From NCBI RefSeq assembly GCF_910592395.1, contig NC_088310.1, positions 19,289,501 to 19,353,500 of the forward strand: a DNA stretch of 64,000 bases, in the 5' to 3' direction. How positions within the stretch are numbered: the stretch's first letter is position 1; every line of letters starts with the position of its first letter. Shown here piece after piece: positions 12,426 through 25,235 of the stretch. Under the pieces are notes generated by a model. It ran no database searches and had not been told where the DNA came from. It was given only the letters and a program-made list of their open reading frames with translations. Source of the DNA: Lineus longissimus. Its lineage: Eukaryota; Nemertea; Pilidiophora; Heteronemertea; Lineidae. The position numbers and the translations under genes are program-made.

Positions 12426-13050
12426 TGTTTAGTTCACAACTGCTTATCTCTGAGACAGGACATTGTCACAACCTCAAAGCAGATCCAGTGTTTAGTTCAC
12501 AACTGCTTATCTCTGAGACAGGACATTGTCACAGCCTCTGAGCAGATCCAGTGTTTAGTTCTCCACTGTTTATCTCGGAGACAGGATGATATGGACACAG
12601 CCTCAGAGCAGATCCAGTGTTTAGTTCTCAACTGCTTCTCTCCCTGACAGGACATTGTCACAACCTCAAAGCAGATCCAGTGTTTAGTTCACAACTGCTT
12701 CTCTCCGAGACGGGACATTGCCACAACCTCAAAGCAGATCCAGTGTATAGTTCTAGACTATTTATCTACGAGACAGGATGACATTGACACAACCTAAAGC
12801 AGATTTAGTGTTTAGTTCTCGACTGTTTATCTCGGAGAAAGGATGACATTGACACAACCTCAAAGCAGATACAATATTTAGTTCCCAACTGCTTATCTAA
12901 GACGGGACCTTATCACAACCTTAAAGCAGATCCAGTATTCGTATCTCAATTGTTTCCCTCTGAGACAGGACATTGTCACAACCTCAGAGCAGATCCAGTG
13001 TTCAGTTCTGCAACTGTTTCTCTCTGAGACAGAACCTCTGAGCAGATCTA
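12426..13050 (+). repeat. 63-bp satellite block, ~10 units (left arm)
   Basis: More divergent units than in the neighbouring block, with variants such as GATATGGACACAGCC and GATGACATTGACAC. It ends in the same GTACTCGGTAGTCCC junction. The inverse partner is 36401-37172. Confidence 0.88.
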
Positions 13051-13480
13051 GTACTCGGTAGTCCCAACCATGTTGCATATTGATTCTAACCCCTACTGTC
13101 GCATTCCAGGACAAAAGTTCAACCATCGCTCATATGGTCCTACAGATGAAACTGAATGCTCCCATTGCCCATGAGACTACGCAAGAGAAAGGCAACTGCT
13201 TGATGTTCTATGCCTAGCACATATATTCAGCAACCTGGGTGATAATTTTCTGCAGTAAGTATTGAAATGGAAAGACATAAAAGATCATCCTTATGATTAC
13301 TGCATTGCACGGAGAGATGTCGGTCTTGTGAGGACAAAGTCACAATCAGATTGCTGGGAAAAACACCTTAAGTCTTCCATGGTACTTGTGAGGCAATGAG
13401 GAAAGACCCAGACCTACTTTTTTGTCGTTTTCAGTCTGGTGATTATCTTTGCAGTCCAGTCCAGCATTGCTCTGTTCTTT
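13051..13480 (+). repeat. truncated satellite spacer, left copy 3
   Basis: The first roughly 430 bp of the spacer family, more diverged than the two full copies. It then gives way to single-copy arm sequence. The inverse partner is 35906-36400. Confidence 0.82.
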
Positions 13481-15654
13481 CATAAACCCAGCCTTAGCTG
13501 TCGCCATGATGCTACAGGTTATTAGTCTCCGGCTTTGAGCTGGAGACTTTTCGTTAGTAGGAATTCTTCTCCCTAGAAAATTATTCCGGCACACTCTTTT
13601 TCCAGGTGGACCTGGCGTATGCACGTACGTAATGGAATGCACTGTAAGTGGTAGCTAGATTCAACCTTGTCGGCGAACTGAGCATACAGTCTGGGTTCCA
13701 GGGTGATGTCCCGTATGAAAATACACGGAGGTATGCATGTGAAACGAAACTCGCCACTTACAGCAATACCAACTAGAATTGTCAGTTGAGTCTTTACAGA
13801 CTCTGGAGTCTCCGCCTCATATGCACACAGCCATGCATGTTGATAAAAACAAAACAAAAACATCGCACTTTCACTTCAGCGAAGCGATGGTTTATGTGCG
13901 AAATACGACTGATCAAGGCAACATAAAGTGTCCAGAAGGGAAGAACACATTCTTGAAACTCAGCTGCTTTAATTCACTGCCGTTTTTTCTTATTTCATAG
14001 CCCATAAACTCCAAATATTAGGTTTTATAGAAAAATGCTTCGATGGTGTAGACTAGTCCCTGGTCTTTATCCGTTACGTTCCTCCATATGTGCAGCCAAT
14101 ATGTAATACACATAACGCGGGGCACCAGTCATCGTGCCGGTATGGCGAGGTTTATTGGTTAAAAATTTACATGTATTGCGCTATGCATGCCCATAGCACT
14201 TTCGCGGCTGTTACCCAGATTGACTTCTTAATTCATGGACACCCTCGTTTTATCGATGTTTTGCAATGCATTGCCGTGTTCATGTACATATAAAGCTTTC
14301 ACCTGGGGACGAGAGATTGCTGGAATAATTTCTTGAGGAGAATAATACCCTAATACAAAAGCCTCAGCCGATGGCGGAGACTAATAAAGGAAATTATTCT
14401 GAAAGTGTTCTTTCCCTTGCTTCCGATTGCCTCGTATTGTAATATTTCTGCGCCTAGGATTGAAATTGGATCAGCCCTTATTTTGATACCGCTATTTAAT
14501 CAGTTGTTTCGCCACAAATCGTAGCTGAAAATCCTAGCCTGGTACCGCTGGCCACCGTCAGATGGCAGGGTGTTGATACCCCGGAGAATTCCTTGATCGA
14601 CATCGTCCCCGGTGGAAGATGCGTATGGAAATACACCGAGTAATACATGTAAAGAATTGAACGGCACGAGGATACCGCATGTGTTTCAAACATGGCATTC
14701 ATGTCATTGTCATTCTTGTTTCATGCAAATTTCTCGCGTTCCTAATAATGTCCCCCCCTCAAAGCCGGAGACTCCAGAGTCTAGGAAGACTCGACTGAAA
14801 ATTCTAGTTGTAAGCATCTTCGGGGGGGGGGGGGGGGGGGGGTTCTAAAATGTATTTTCAAATTCTTAATAAGTTGTAATTATCTGCCTGCGGGATCAAG
14901 AAACCAGATGGATCTCAAACACCCACGAGCAGGGCTTAGGGTTGGGGAGATATTAGAATTGTATTTCTTGATGGACTGGTGTCTGGCTTTCATGGAATTA
15001 AACTTCCTGGCTATTCACAGTCATTCCAATGAGTCTTAAATAGAATTGTTCGTGGTGAAAATCACCTCCAAACACAGAGCGTGTCAGTCCCAGGCCACAT
15101 GTAATGTCTTGATGTTTTTTCAAGCCCAAGACCGTCTCGTACCTCAGATATGCCATTCGGTGGTGCCAGCTTCAGTGGCCTTAATGTAAACTAATTCTTG
15201 CTGTTCCTCCAAAAGAAAACTTTGTTCCCTCATATACTGTCCGAAGCAAATATCTGTGGCCTAAAACGAAATGAGTTAAGAAAACTATGGTATACATGTG
15301 TACTGTCTGCTTTTGATCTTCAGGATGAATTGGCCAGAAACTTGAGGTAAAAGTCACCAGGATGCACAGAGATCACCAGAAATTGCAGCAATGGCCACCA
15401 ATTTGTGGAGAGGCATACATGAACAGGTGGCTTGTGCTGATGGGAGCAGATGACTATGGATTGAAGGAGATGGCTGACAGATGGAAACAAGCAGCTTACA
15501 GATGGGAGCAGATGACTTTTGGATGGTTTGCGGGTGGGAGCAGATGGCACATCGAGGGGAGAATTGTGCTCTGTAGTATATGATTTGAAAAGTTGTAAAT
15601 CGGTTATTGGAGTAAAGATTGTACAATGGAATATCCCCACCTGGTATTTTAGAA
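13481..15654 (+). repeat. single-copy part of left palindrome arm
   Basis: It is present once per arm (partner 33776-35905, inverted) and nearly identical between arms. It includes the 110-bp dispersed repeat (15075-15184), a 21-bp G-run (14822-14842) and short GGAGACTCCAGAGTCT-type quasi-palindromes near 13797 and 14767. No gene is recognised. Identical short frames in both arms (for example 15362-15583 plus and 33836-34057 minus) are expected from the arm identity. Confidence 0.85.
14822..14842 (+). repeat. poly-G run (21 G)
   Basis: An uninterrupted G21 run. The matching C-run in the right arm (34578-34595) has 18, so the tract length differs between arms. Confidence 0.95.
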
Positions 15655-18600
15655 TCTGCATACCAGTATTTATATGCAGACTTTAGTTTTGCTTTGAAGC
15701 AATTTCAGTGCTGCACTTGTGAAGTAGTGGCAGTGTTCAGGTCTTGCCTGCCTCGATGACATATCTGCATACCAGTAGTTATGTGCAGACTTGGCTCTTT
15801 TTTTGGAGCAGTACAGTTGCAAGATAAATCCTGTTTGTAATTTTATAAATCAGTTGCTCATTAAGGGCTTACGAAGGTTTTGATGCCTTGCTGGCTTATC
15901 TGCATACCAGTAAATATGTGCAGATTCATTTCTTGCTTTGAAGCAATATCGTTGCTACACTCCTAAAGCAGTGGCAATTGTCAGGTCTGTTCTGCCTCGC
16001 GGGCAAATCTGCATACCAGTAATTATGTGCAGACTTGGCTCTTCCAGAGATTGTAGGACTGGGTCCATTGAATGTAACAAAAATAGTCGACGCCTATTTA
16101 CAAATGAAATGAAGAGTCTGCATTTTGGTGTAACTCCATATAACTGTCAGGTGATTTCGCTCTGAACTTGTGACACTCTGATCGGTCTGAAATAATCATT
16201 ATCCCGCCCCTCTGGGAAAAATTTGCAGCCCCATTGCCCCGTTCTGTTACTGTCTGAGAGATGGCGATGTCAGAGGGGAATGGCGGTCGGCAAACCTATT
16301 GCGAATGGGCAGCACAATTTGGTGTAGGATATTCCGAAACCATTGCACACTCCTGAATCTGCGGTGGGTTGGTACCCCACGCTACGTAAGGAGTAGGTTT
16401 TTGGGTAAGCCTTGGTCCACGTGAATAGGTCGTGCCTTAAAAAGATGAGAAGTTGCGAATTGACGCCCTGTGAAGTGTCCTTCGACCAGCTAGTGCTAAT
16501 CCGGTCACTGTCTCCAGGTCACCATGCCTCGGTCAATGAGCGGGCGAAGCACCCAATGGCTCCGTCAGGAGTACATCGTCAACTTCAGCCCGTAGTCAAA
16601 CCGGTACGCGCACAAATATCTTAGTTGAGAGTGGGGGACATCAGTTGCTTCTCATCGGGGTAATACAGTATTGACCCCACTTTTTGTTGGATTCATTTCC
16701 ACTGAGGAGTGGTCGATAATGAGAATTTCAAGCCAGTCTGATTATCACCAGTACAGAGGGCAATTATCTAATAGTTATGTGGCTTTCCCTCAAACTGTGT
16801 ACTCTTTCATGTCAATTGTAAATTAGTTTTGCTTGGTAGTGTTCAGGATCTTTTTGTCGAACAGGCACATCTGCATACCAAGAATTATGTGCAAACATAA
16901 TTTTTGCTTTGAAGCAACGTCGTTGCTACACTCCTAAAGCAGTGGCTGTCTTCAGGTCTTTTCTGCCTCGCGGGCAAATCTGCATACCAGTGATTATATG
17001 CGTACTTAAGTTTTGCTTTGAAGCAATATCAGTGCTACACTTGTGAAGCAGTGGCAGTGTTCAGGTCTTGTCTGCCTCACTGACATATCTGCATACCAGT
17101 AGTTATGGGCAGACTTGGCTCTTTCTTTGGAGCAGTACAGTTGTAAGATAAATCCTGTTTGTAACTTTATAAATGAGTTGCTCATTAAGGGCTTACGAAG
17201 GTTTTGATGCCTTACTGGCATATCTGCATACCAGTAAATATGTGCAGATTCATTTCTTGCTTTGAAGCAATATTGTTGCTACACTCCTAAAGCAGTGGCA
17301 ATTGTCAGGTCTTTTCTGCCTCGCGGGCGAATCTGCATACCAGTAATTATGTGCAGACTTGGCTCTTCCAGAGATTGTACTTGTAGGACTGGGTCCATTG
17401 AATGTAACAAAAATAATCGATGCCTATTTACAAATGAAATGAAGAGTCTGCATTTTGGTGTAACTCCATATAACTGTCGGGTGATTTCGCTCTGAACTTG
17501 TGACACTCTGATCGGTCTGAAATAATCATTATCCCGCCCCTCTGGGAAAAATTTGCAGCCCCATTGCCCCGTTCTGTTACTGTCTGAGAGATGGCGATGT
17601 CAGAGGGGAATGGCGGTCGGCAAACCTATTGCGAATGGGCAGCACAATTTGGTGTAGGATATTCCGAAACCATTGCACACTCCTGAATCTGCGGTGGGTT
17701 GGTACCCCACGCTACGTAAGGAGTAGGTTTTTGGGTAAGCCTTGGTCCACGTGAATAGGTCGTGCCTTAAAAAGATGAGAAGTTGCGAATTGACGCCCTG
17801 TGAAGTGTCCTTCGACCAGCTAGTGCTAATCCGGTCACTGTCTCCAGGTCACCATGCCTCGGTCAATGAGCGGGCGAAGCACCCAATGGCTCCGTCAGGA
17901 GTACATCGTCAACTTCAGCCCGTAGTCAAACCGGTACGCGCACAAATATCTTAGTTGAGAGTGGGGGACATCAGTTGCTTCTCATCGGGGTAATACAGTA
18001 TTGACCCCACTTTTTGTTGGATTCATTTCCACTGAGGAGTGGTCGATAATGAGAATTTCAAGCCAGTCTGATTATCACCAGTACAGAGGGCAATTATCTA
18101 ATAGTTATGTGGCTTTCCCTCAAACTGTGTACTCTTTCATGTCAATTGTAAATTAGTTTTGCTTGGTAGTGTTCAGGATCTTTTTGTCGAACAGGCACAT
18201 CTGCATACCAAGAATTATGTGCAAACATAATTTTTGCTTTGAAGCAACGTCGTTGCTACACTCCTAAAGCAGTGGCTGTCTTCAGGTCTTTTCTGCCTCG
18301 CGGGCAAATCTGCATACCAGTGATTATATGCGTACTTAAGTTTTGCTTTGAAGCAATATCAGTGCTACACTTGTGAAGCAGTGGCAGTGTTCAGGTCTTG
18401 TCTGCCTCACTGACATATCTGCATACCAGTAGTTATGGGCAGACTTGGCTCTTTCTTTGGAGCAGTACAGTTGTAAGATAAATCCTGTTTGTAACTTTAT
18501 AAATGAGTTGCTCATTAAGGGCTTACGAAGGTTTTGATGCCTTACTGGCATATCTGCATACCAGTAAATATGTGCAGATTCATTTCTTGCTTTGAAGCAA

Positions 18601-21600
18601 TATTGTTGCTACACTCCTAAAGCAGTGGCAATTGTCAGGTCTTTTCTGCCTCGCGGGCGAATCTGCATACCAGTAATTATGTGCAGACTTGGCTCTTCCA
18701 GAGATTGTACTTGTAGGACTGGGTCCATTGAATGTAACAAAAATAATCGATGCCTATTTACAAATGAAATGAAGAGTCTGCATTTTGGTGTAACTCCATA
18801 TAACTGTCGGGTGATTTCGCTCTGAACTTGTGACACTCTGATCGGTCTGAAATAATCATTATCCCGCCCCTCTGGGAAAAATTTGCAGCCCCATTGCCCC
18901 GTTCTGTTACTGTCTGAGAGATGGCGATGTCAGAGGGGAATGGCGGTCGGCAAACCTATTGCGAATGGGCAGCACAATTTGGTGTAGGATATTCCGAAAC
19001 CATTGCACACTCCTGAATCTGCGGTGGGTTGGTACCCCACGCTACGTAAGGAGTAGGTTTTTGGGTAAGCCTTGGTCCACGTGAATAGGTCGTGCCTTAA
19101 AAAGATGAGAAGTTGCGAATTGACGCCCTGTGAAGTGTCCTTCGACCAGCTAGTGCTAATCCGGTCACTGTCTCCAGGTCACCATGCCTCGGTCAATGAG
19201 CGGGCGAAGCACCCAATGGCTCCGTCAGGAGTACATCGTCAACTTCAGCCCGTAGTCAAACCGGTACGCGCACAAATATCTTAGTTGAGAGTGGGGGACA
19301 TCAGTTGCTTCTCATCGGGGTAATACAGTATTGACCCCACTTTTTGTTGGATTCATTTCCACTGAGGAGTGGTCGATAATGAGAATTTCAAGCCAGTCTG
19401 ATTATCACCAGTACAGAGGGCAATTATCTAATAGTTATGTGGCTTTCCCTCAAACTGTGTACTCTTTCATGTCAATTGTAAATTAGTTTTGCTTGGTAGT
19501 GTTCAGGATCTTTTTGTCGAACAGGCACATCTGCATACCAAGAATTATGTGCAAACAGAATTTTTGCTTTGAAGCAATGTCGTTGCTACACTCCTAAAGC
19601 AGTGGCTGTCTTCAGGTCTTTTCTGCCTCGCGGGCAAATCTGCATACCAGTGATTATATGCGTACTTAAGTTTTGCTTTGAAGCAATATCAGTGCTACAC
19701 TTGTGAAGCAGTGGCAGTGTTCAGGTCTTGTCTGCCTCACTGACATATCTGCATACCAGTAGTTATGGGCAGACTTGGCTCTTTCTTTGGAGCAGTACAG
19801 TTGTAAGATAAATCCTGTTTGTAACTTTATAAATGAGTTGCTCATTAAGGGCTTACGAAGGTTTTGATGCCTTACTGGCATATCTGCATACCAGTAAATA
19901 TGTGCAGATTCATTTCTTGCTTTGAAGCAATATTGTTGCTACACTCCTAAAGCAGTGGCAATTGTCAGGTCTTTTCTGCCTCGCGGGCAAATCTGCATAC
20001 CAGTAATTATGTGCAGACTTGGCTCTTCCAGAGATTGTACTTGTAGGACTGGGTCCATTGAATGTAACAAAAATAATCGATGCCTATTTACAAATGAAAT
20101 GAAGAGTCTGCATTTTGGTGTAACTCCATATAACTGTCGGGTGATTTTGCTCTGAACTTGTGACACTCTGATCGGTCTGAAATAATCATTATCCCGCCCC
20201 TCTGGGAAAAATTTGCAGCCCCATTGCCCCGTTCTGTTACTGTCTGAGAGATGGCGATGTCAGAGGGGAATGGCGGTCGGCAAACCTATTGCGAATGGGC
20301 AGCACAATTTGGTGTAGGATATTCCGAAACCATTGCACACTCCTGAATCTGCGGTGGGTTGGTACCCCACGCTACGTAAGGAGTAGGTTTTTGGGTAAGC
20401 CTTGGTCCACGTGAATAGGTCGTGCCTTAAAAAGATGAGAAGTTGCGAATTGACGCCCTGTGAAGTGTCCTTCGACCAGCTAGTGCTAATCCGGTCACTG
20501 TCTCCAGGTCACCATGCCTCGGTCAATGAGCGGGCGAAGCACCCAATGGCTCCGTCAGGAGTACATCGTCAACTTCAGCCCGTAGTCAAACCGGTACGCG
20601 CACAAATATCTTAGTTGAGAGTGGGGGACATCAGTTGCTTCTCATCGGGGTAATACAGTATTGACCCCACTTTTTGTTGGATTCATTTCCACTGAGGAGT
20701 GGTCGATAATGAGAATTTCAAGCCAGTCTGATTATCACCAGTACAGAGGGCAATTATCTAATAGTTATGTGGCTTTCCCTCAAACTGTGTACTCTTTCAT
20801 GTCAATTGTAAATTAGTTTTGCTTGGTAGTGTTCAGGATCTTTTTGTCGAACAGGCACATCTGCATACCAAGAATTATGTGCAAACAGAATTTTTGCTTT
20901 GAAGCAATGTCGTTGCTACACTCCTAAAGCAGTGGCTGTCTTCAGGTCTTTTCTGCCTCGCGGGCAAATCTGCATACCAGTGATTATATGCGTACTTAAG
21001 TTTTGCTTTGAAGCAATATCAGTGCTACACTTGTGAAGCAGTGGCAGTGTTCAGGTCTTGTCTGCCTCACTGACATATCTGCATACCAGTAGTTATGGGC
21101 AGACTTGGCTCTTTCTTTGGAGCAGTACAGTTGTAAGATAAATCCTGTTTGTAACTTTATAAATGAGTTGCTCATTAAGGGCTTACGAAGGTTTTGATGC
21201 CTTACTGGCATATCTGCATACCAGTAAATATGTGCAGATTCATTTCTTGCTTTGAAGCAATATTGTTGCTACACTCCTAAAGCAGTGGCAATTGTCAGGT
21301 CTTTTCTGCCTCGCGGGCAAATCTGCATACCAGTAATTATGTGCAGACTTGGCTCTTCCAGAGATTGTACTTGTAGGACTGGGTCCATTGAATGTAACAA
21401 AAATAATCGATGCCTATTTACAAATGAAATGAAGAGTCTGCATTTTGGTGTAACTCCATATAACTGTCAGGTGATTTCGCTCTGAACTTGTGACACTCTG
21501 ATCGGTCTGAAATAATCATTATCCCGCCCCTCTGGGAAAAATTTGCAGCCCCATTGCCCCGTTCTGTTACTGTCTGAGAGATGGCGATGTCAGAGGGGAA

Positions 21601-22240
21601 TGGCGGTCGGCAAACCTATTGCGAATGGGCAGCACAATTTGGTGTAGGATATTCCGAAACCATTGCACACTCCTGAATCTGCGGTGGGTTGGTACCCCAC
21701 GCTACGTAAGGAGTAGGTTTTTGGGTAAGCCTTGGTCCACGTGAATAGGTCGTGCCTTAAAAAGATGAGAAGTTGCGAATTGACGCCCTGTGAAGTGTCC
21801 TTCGACCAGCTAGTGCTAATCCGGTCACTGTCTCCAGGTCACCATGCCTCGGTCAATGAGCGGGCGAAGCACCCAATGGCTCCGTCAGGAGTACATCGTC
21901 AACTTCAGCCCGTAGTCAAACCGGTACGCGCACAAATATCTTAGTTGAGAGTGGGGGACATCAGTTGCTTCTCATCGGGGTAATACAGTATTGACCCCAT
22001 TTTTTGTTGGATTCATTTCCACTGAGGAGTGGTCGGTAATGAGAATTTCAAGCCAGTCTGATTATCACCAGTACAGAGGGCAATTATCTAATAGTTATGT
22101 GGCTTTCCCTCAAACTGTGTAATCTTTCATGTCAATAGTGTTGTTCGGTAGTGTTCAGGGTCTTTTTGTCGAACAGGCACATCTGCATACCAGTAATTAT
22201 GTGCAAACTTAAGTTTTGCTTTGGAGCAAGAAAGTTGCTA
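15655..22240 (+). repeat. 1330-bp higher-order tandem array, left arm
   Basis: Five complete units at exactly 1330-bp spacing (the same internal point falls at 16412, 17742, 19072, 20402 and 21732), nearly identical in sequence. Each unit joins a roughly 780-bp unique segment to about five monomers of 108-131 bp. Each monomer starts CTGCATACCAGTAATTATG and carries a TTGCTTTGAAGCAA hairpin. More diverged monomers flank the array at 15655-15990 and 22170-22400. The repeated 70- and 77-codon frames are shadows of the repetition. I could not match the unit to 5S, U1, U2, U4, U5, U6 or histone sequences. Confidence 0.95.
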
Positions 22241-22865
22241 ATCCTTCATGTATTTGTATTTTCATGATTGCACGACATATTAACATAGGCTTGGTATGAA
22301 AGCACAGATTTCTCACTCACAGTCTGCATACCAGTACTTATGTGTAGACCTGATTTTTGTTTTGGAGCAGTTGTTTCTTCACTCCAAAAAAGCAGTGGTT
22401 GTGTTCAGGCACAAGTCCTTTCTCATGGATTCTGTCATCTCTATAAACTACTATCACTGCATACATGTAGAATTTAGTGTAAATTGGGATATTTAATTGC
22501 AAATTTGTTTCGTGATCGATTGTTAAATACTGTGTCTGTTTCCAAAATTTAATGGCTAATGCCTTAAAGTTGAAATGATGGCCCTTTTTTAAAATTTGTT
22601 TTTGATGGTACGTTTATAAATATGTCATGGTTTACAGTAGACGGTCGCATGATAATTCCTTTAATTATTGTAAGATTATACAGAATAAAACATCACCTGT
22701 AAACCGCATTCTCCATTTTTTGGCATAACCACTTCAGGATTGGAGCTACTGAGCAATTGTATAGACATAGAATTCAATTGATTTGACTGAAGTAGTGCTC
22801 CATTGCTGTTCCGGTTTATGCAAATAGCATCGGTGTTAGTTGAAAGTAGTACAAAGTGTTTTTTC
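22241..22865 (+). repeat. inner single-copy part of left arm
   Basis: Pairs with about 24565-25200 in inverse orientation. It begins with a diverged CTGCATACCAGT monomer (about 22323) and continues as AT-rich sequence without recognisable genes. Confidence 0.8.
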
Positions 22866-23760
22866 AGCCCCGAGGTTCCTTTACCACAAGCTATACTGAA
22901 TTGGGATCATGTTGCAGTTGTACAACTGCATATTCCAATATTAAATCTTGTGAAGGGCAACGTACATGGTGTATATTGACTGGAAGACGGCACAACCAAT
23001 CACAATATTGTCTATGGCACAAGCTGAACTATGTTGGGATCTTGTTGCAGTAGTACAACTGCATATTCCCATATTGAAACTCATGAAGGGCCATGTATAA
23101 GGTGTATATCTACCAGAAGACGGCACAACCAGTCACAATAGTGTCTTTTGCCACAAGCTGAACTATGTTGGGATCTTGTTGCAGTAGTACAACTGCATGT
23201 TGAAACTCATGAAGGGCCATGTATAAGGTGTATATCTACCAGAAGACGGCACAACCAGTCACAATAGTGTCTTTTGCCACAAGCTGAACTATGTTGGGAT
23301 CTTGTTGCAGTAGTACAACTGCATGTTGAAACTCATGAAGGGCCATGTATAAGGTGTATATCTACCAGACGATGGCACAACCAGTCACAATAGTGTATTT
23401 TGCCTCAAGCCGAACTGAATTGGGATCCTGTTGCAGTAGTACAACTGCATAATTCTCATATGAGAACTTTAGCACTTGGCCTGTAATAACCTAAAGACGG
23501 CACAGCTAGCAAATATAGTGTCGCCTCAGCACCAAGGTTCCATTGCCACATGCTGAACTGTATTGGTATCTTGTTGCAGTAATACAACTGCACATATTCC
23601 CAGAAGACGGCACAACCTGTCAGAATAGTGTCTCTTGTCAGCACCAAGGTTCCCTTGCCTCAAGCTGGACTATAGTACACGTACAACTGCATATTTCAAT
23701 ATTAAGACTTGTGCACATGGCCTGTAATAACCAGAAGACGGCACAACCACCCACAATTTC
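22866..23760 (+). repeat. 126-bp tandem repeats near palindrome centre
   Basis: Repeated units carry CACAAGCTGAACTATGTTGG, TTGTTGCAGTAGTACAACTG and GAAGACGGCACAACCAGTC. The CCAGAAGACGG point recurs at about 23113, 23239 and 23365, a 126-bp period, with more diverged copies either side. Each unit holds a TGCAGT/ACTGCA hairpin. The first part pairs with 24147-24296 and 24425-24565 in the right arm. The later copies have no right-arm partner. Confidence 0.88.
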
Positions 23761-24146
23761 ATCATGATGTGGAGCTTGCCTGCACTGGAGCTACTCACTG
23801 CCATAAGGGGCCTTAAAAAAATTCCCAAGTGGACGAAGAAGTAATTATGTGCATACCCCTTCTGTGGGAATGACCCCTGGGGATGAAACTCGGTCCTTAA
23901 CATTTAGCCCGACATTTATGAAAATGTGAGAAGACAGACTGTCAATTTAGTTGAGGCGACAGTGGTGCTGTCTCGCGGCAGGAAGAAACCTTCGGGGGGG
24001 GGGGGGGGTTTAGGGACAACATGAGCTTTATGTCAATCAGATTATTTTGCGTGGCATAGTATTTCCACTACTGTACAATGCCTGGTCAAGGATTTCATTC
24101 TGGTCCTTGGAGGTTGTGAGACGACATGAAACTGAAACAGATCCCA
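23761..24146. other. non-palindromic centre of the inverted repeat
   Basis: This sequence has no inverse partner in the window and includes a 15-bp G-run (23994-24008). With the unpaired 126-bp copies to its left it forms the spacer (loop) between the arms. Confidence 0.7.
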
Positions 24147-24296
24147 ATATAGTTCAGCTTGTGGCAAGACACTATTGTGACTAGTTGTGCAATCTTCTGG
24201 TGAATATATACCATGTACATGGTCCTTCATAAGTTTCAACATGGGAATATGCAGTTGTACTACTGCAACAAGATCCCAACATTCAGCTTGTGCCAG
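24147..24296 (-). repeat. innermost right-arm segment
   Basis: The reverse complement matches 23007-23180 (CAAGCTGAACTA, GGGATCTTG, TACAACTGCAT). Homology stops near 24147, which defines the inner end of the right arm. Confidence 0.8.
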
Positions 24297-24424
24297 ATAT
24301 TGGGTGATATGAATAAAGACTAGCAAATGCTTTCATCTAAATCTCCATGTACATTTACACTAGGCCTTTCTGTACAAAACCGGAGTAAAAGCATTTGCTA
24401 GTCTTTATTCATATCACCCAATAT
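24297..24424. mobile_element. MITE-like element, 128 bp, with ~37-bp perfect TIRs
   Basis: The element starts ATATTGGGTGATATGAAT and ends with its exact inverse. The TIR runs through AAAGACTAGCAAATGCTTT. A related copy lies at about 54114-54240. It interrupts palindrome-arm sequence that is continuous in the left arm (near 23005), so it inserted into the right arm after the arms formed. No coding capacity. Confidence 0.88.
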
Positions 24425-25235
24425 TGCGACTGGTTGTGCCGTCTTCCAGTCAATATACACCATGTACGTTGCCCTTCATAAGATTTAATATTTGAATATG
24501 CAGTTGTACTACTGCAACAAGATCCCAATTCAGTATAGCTTGTGGTAAAGGAACCTCGGGGCTGAAAAAAACACTGGTACTACTTTCAACTAACATCGAT
24601 GCTATTCCATAAACCGGAACAGCAATGGAGCACTACTTCAATCAAATCAATTGAATTCTGTGTCTATACAATTGCTCAGTAGCTCCAATCCTGAAGTGGT
24701 TAAGCCAAAAAATGGAGAATGCGGTTTACAGGTGATGTTTTATTCTGTATAATCTTACAATAATTATAAGAATTATCATGCAACCGTCTACTGTAAACCA
24801 TGACATTTTTATAAACGTACCATCAAAAACAAATTTTTAAAAAGGGCCATCATTTCAACTTTAAGGCATCAGCCATTAAATTTTGGCAACAGACACAGTA
24901 TTTAACAATCGATCACGAAACAAATTTGCAATTAAATATCCCAATTTACACTAAATTCTACATGTATGCAGTGATAGAAGTTTATAGAGATGACAGAATC
25001 CATGAGAATGGACTTGTGCCTGAACACAACCACTGCTTTTTTGGAGTGAAGAAACAACTGCATGCTCCAAAACAAAAATCAGGTCTACACATAAGTACTG
25101 GTATGCAGACTGTGAGTGAGAAATCTGTGCTTTCATACCAAGCCTATGTTAATATGTCGTGCAATCATGAAAATACAAATAAATGAAGGATTAGCAACTT
25201 TCTTGCTCCAAAGCAAAACTTAAGTTTGCACATAA
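24425..25235 (-). repeat. inner part of right arm
   Basis: Reverse complement of about 22200-23005 with scattered substitutions. No gene. Confidence 0.85.

Noticed and set aside
16412-16624. 70-codon frame repeated identically in all full 1330-bp units, and the 71-, 75- and 77-codon frames with it
   Set aside because: Identity follows from near-identical repeat units. The frames occur on both strands, resemble no family, and show no coding bias that I can see.
15655-22240. The 1330-bp array as a 5S, snRNA or histone gene cluster
   Set aside because: I compared the unit with remembered features of 5S, U1, U2, U4, U5, U6 and the histone 3' stem-loop and found no match. A covariance-model search would be decisive.
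22866-23760. Direct repeats as a CRISPR array
   Set aside because: The period is 126 bp and the units are similar throughout with no unique spacers. The genome is eukaryotic.
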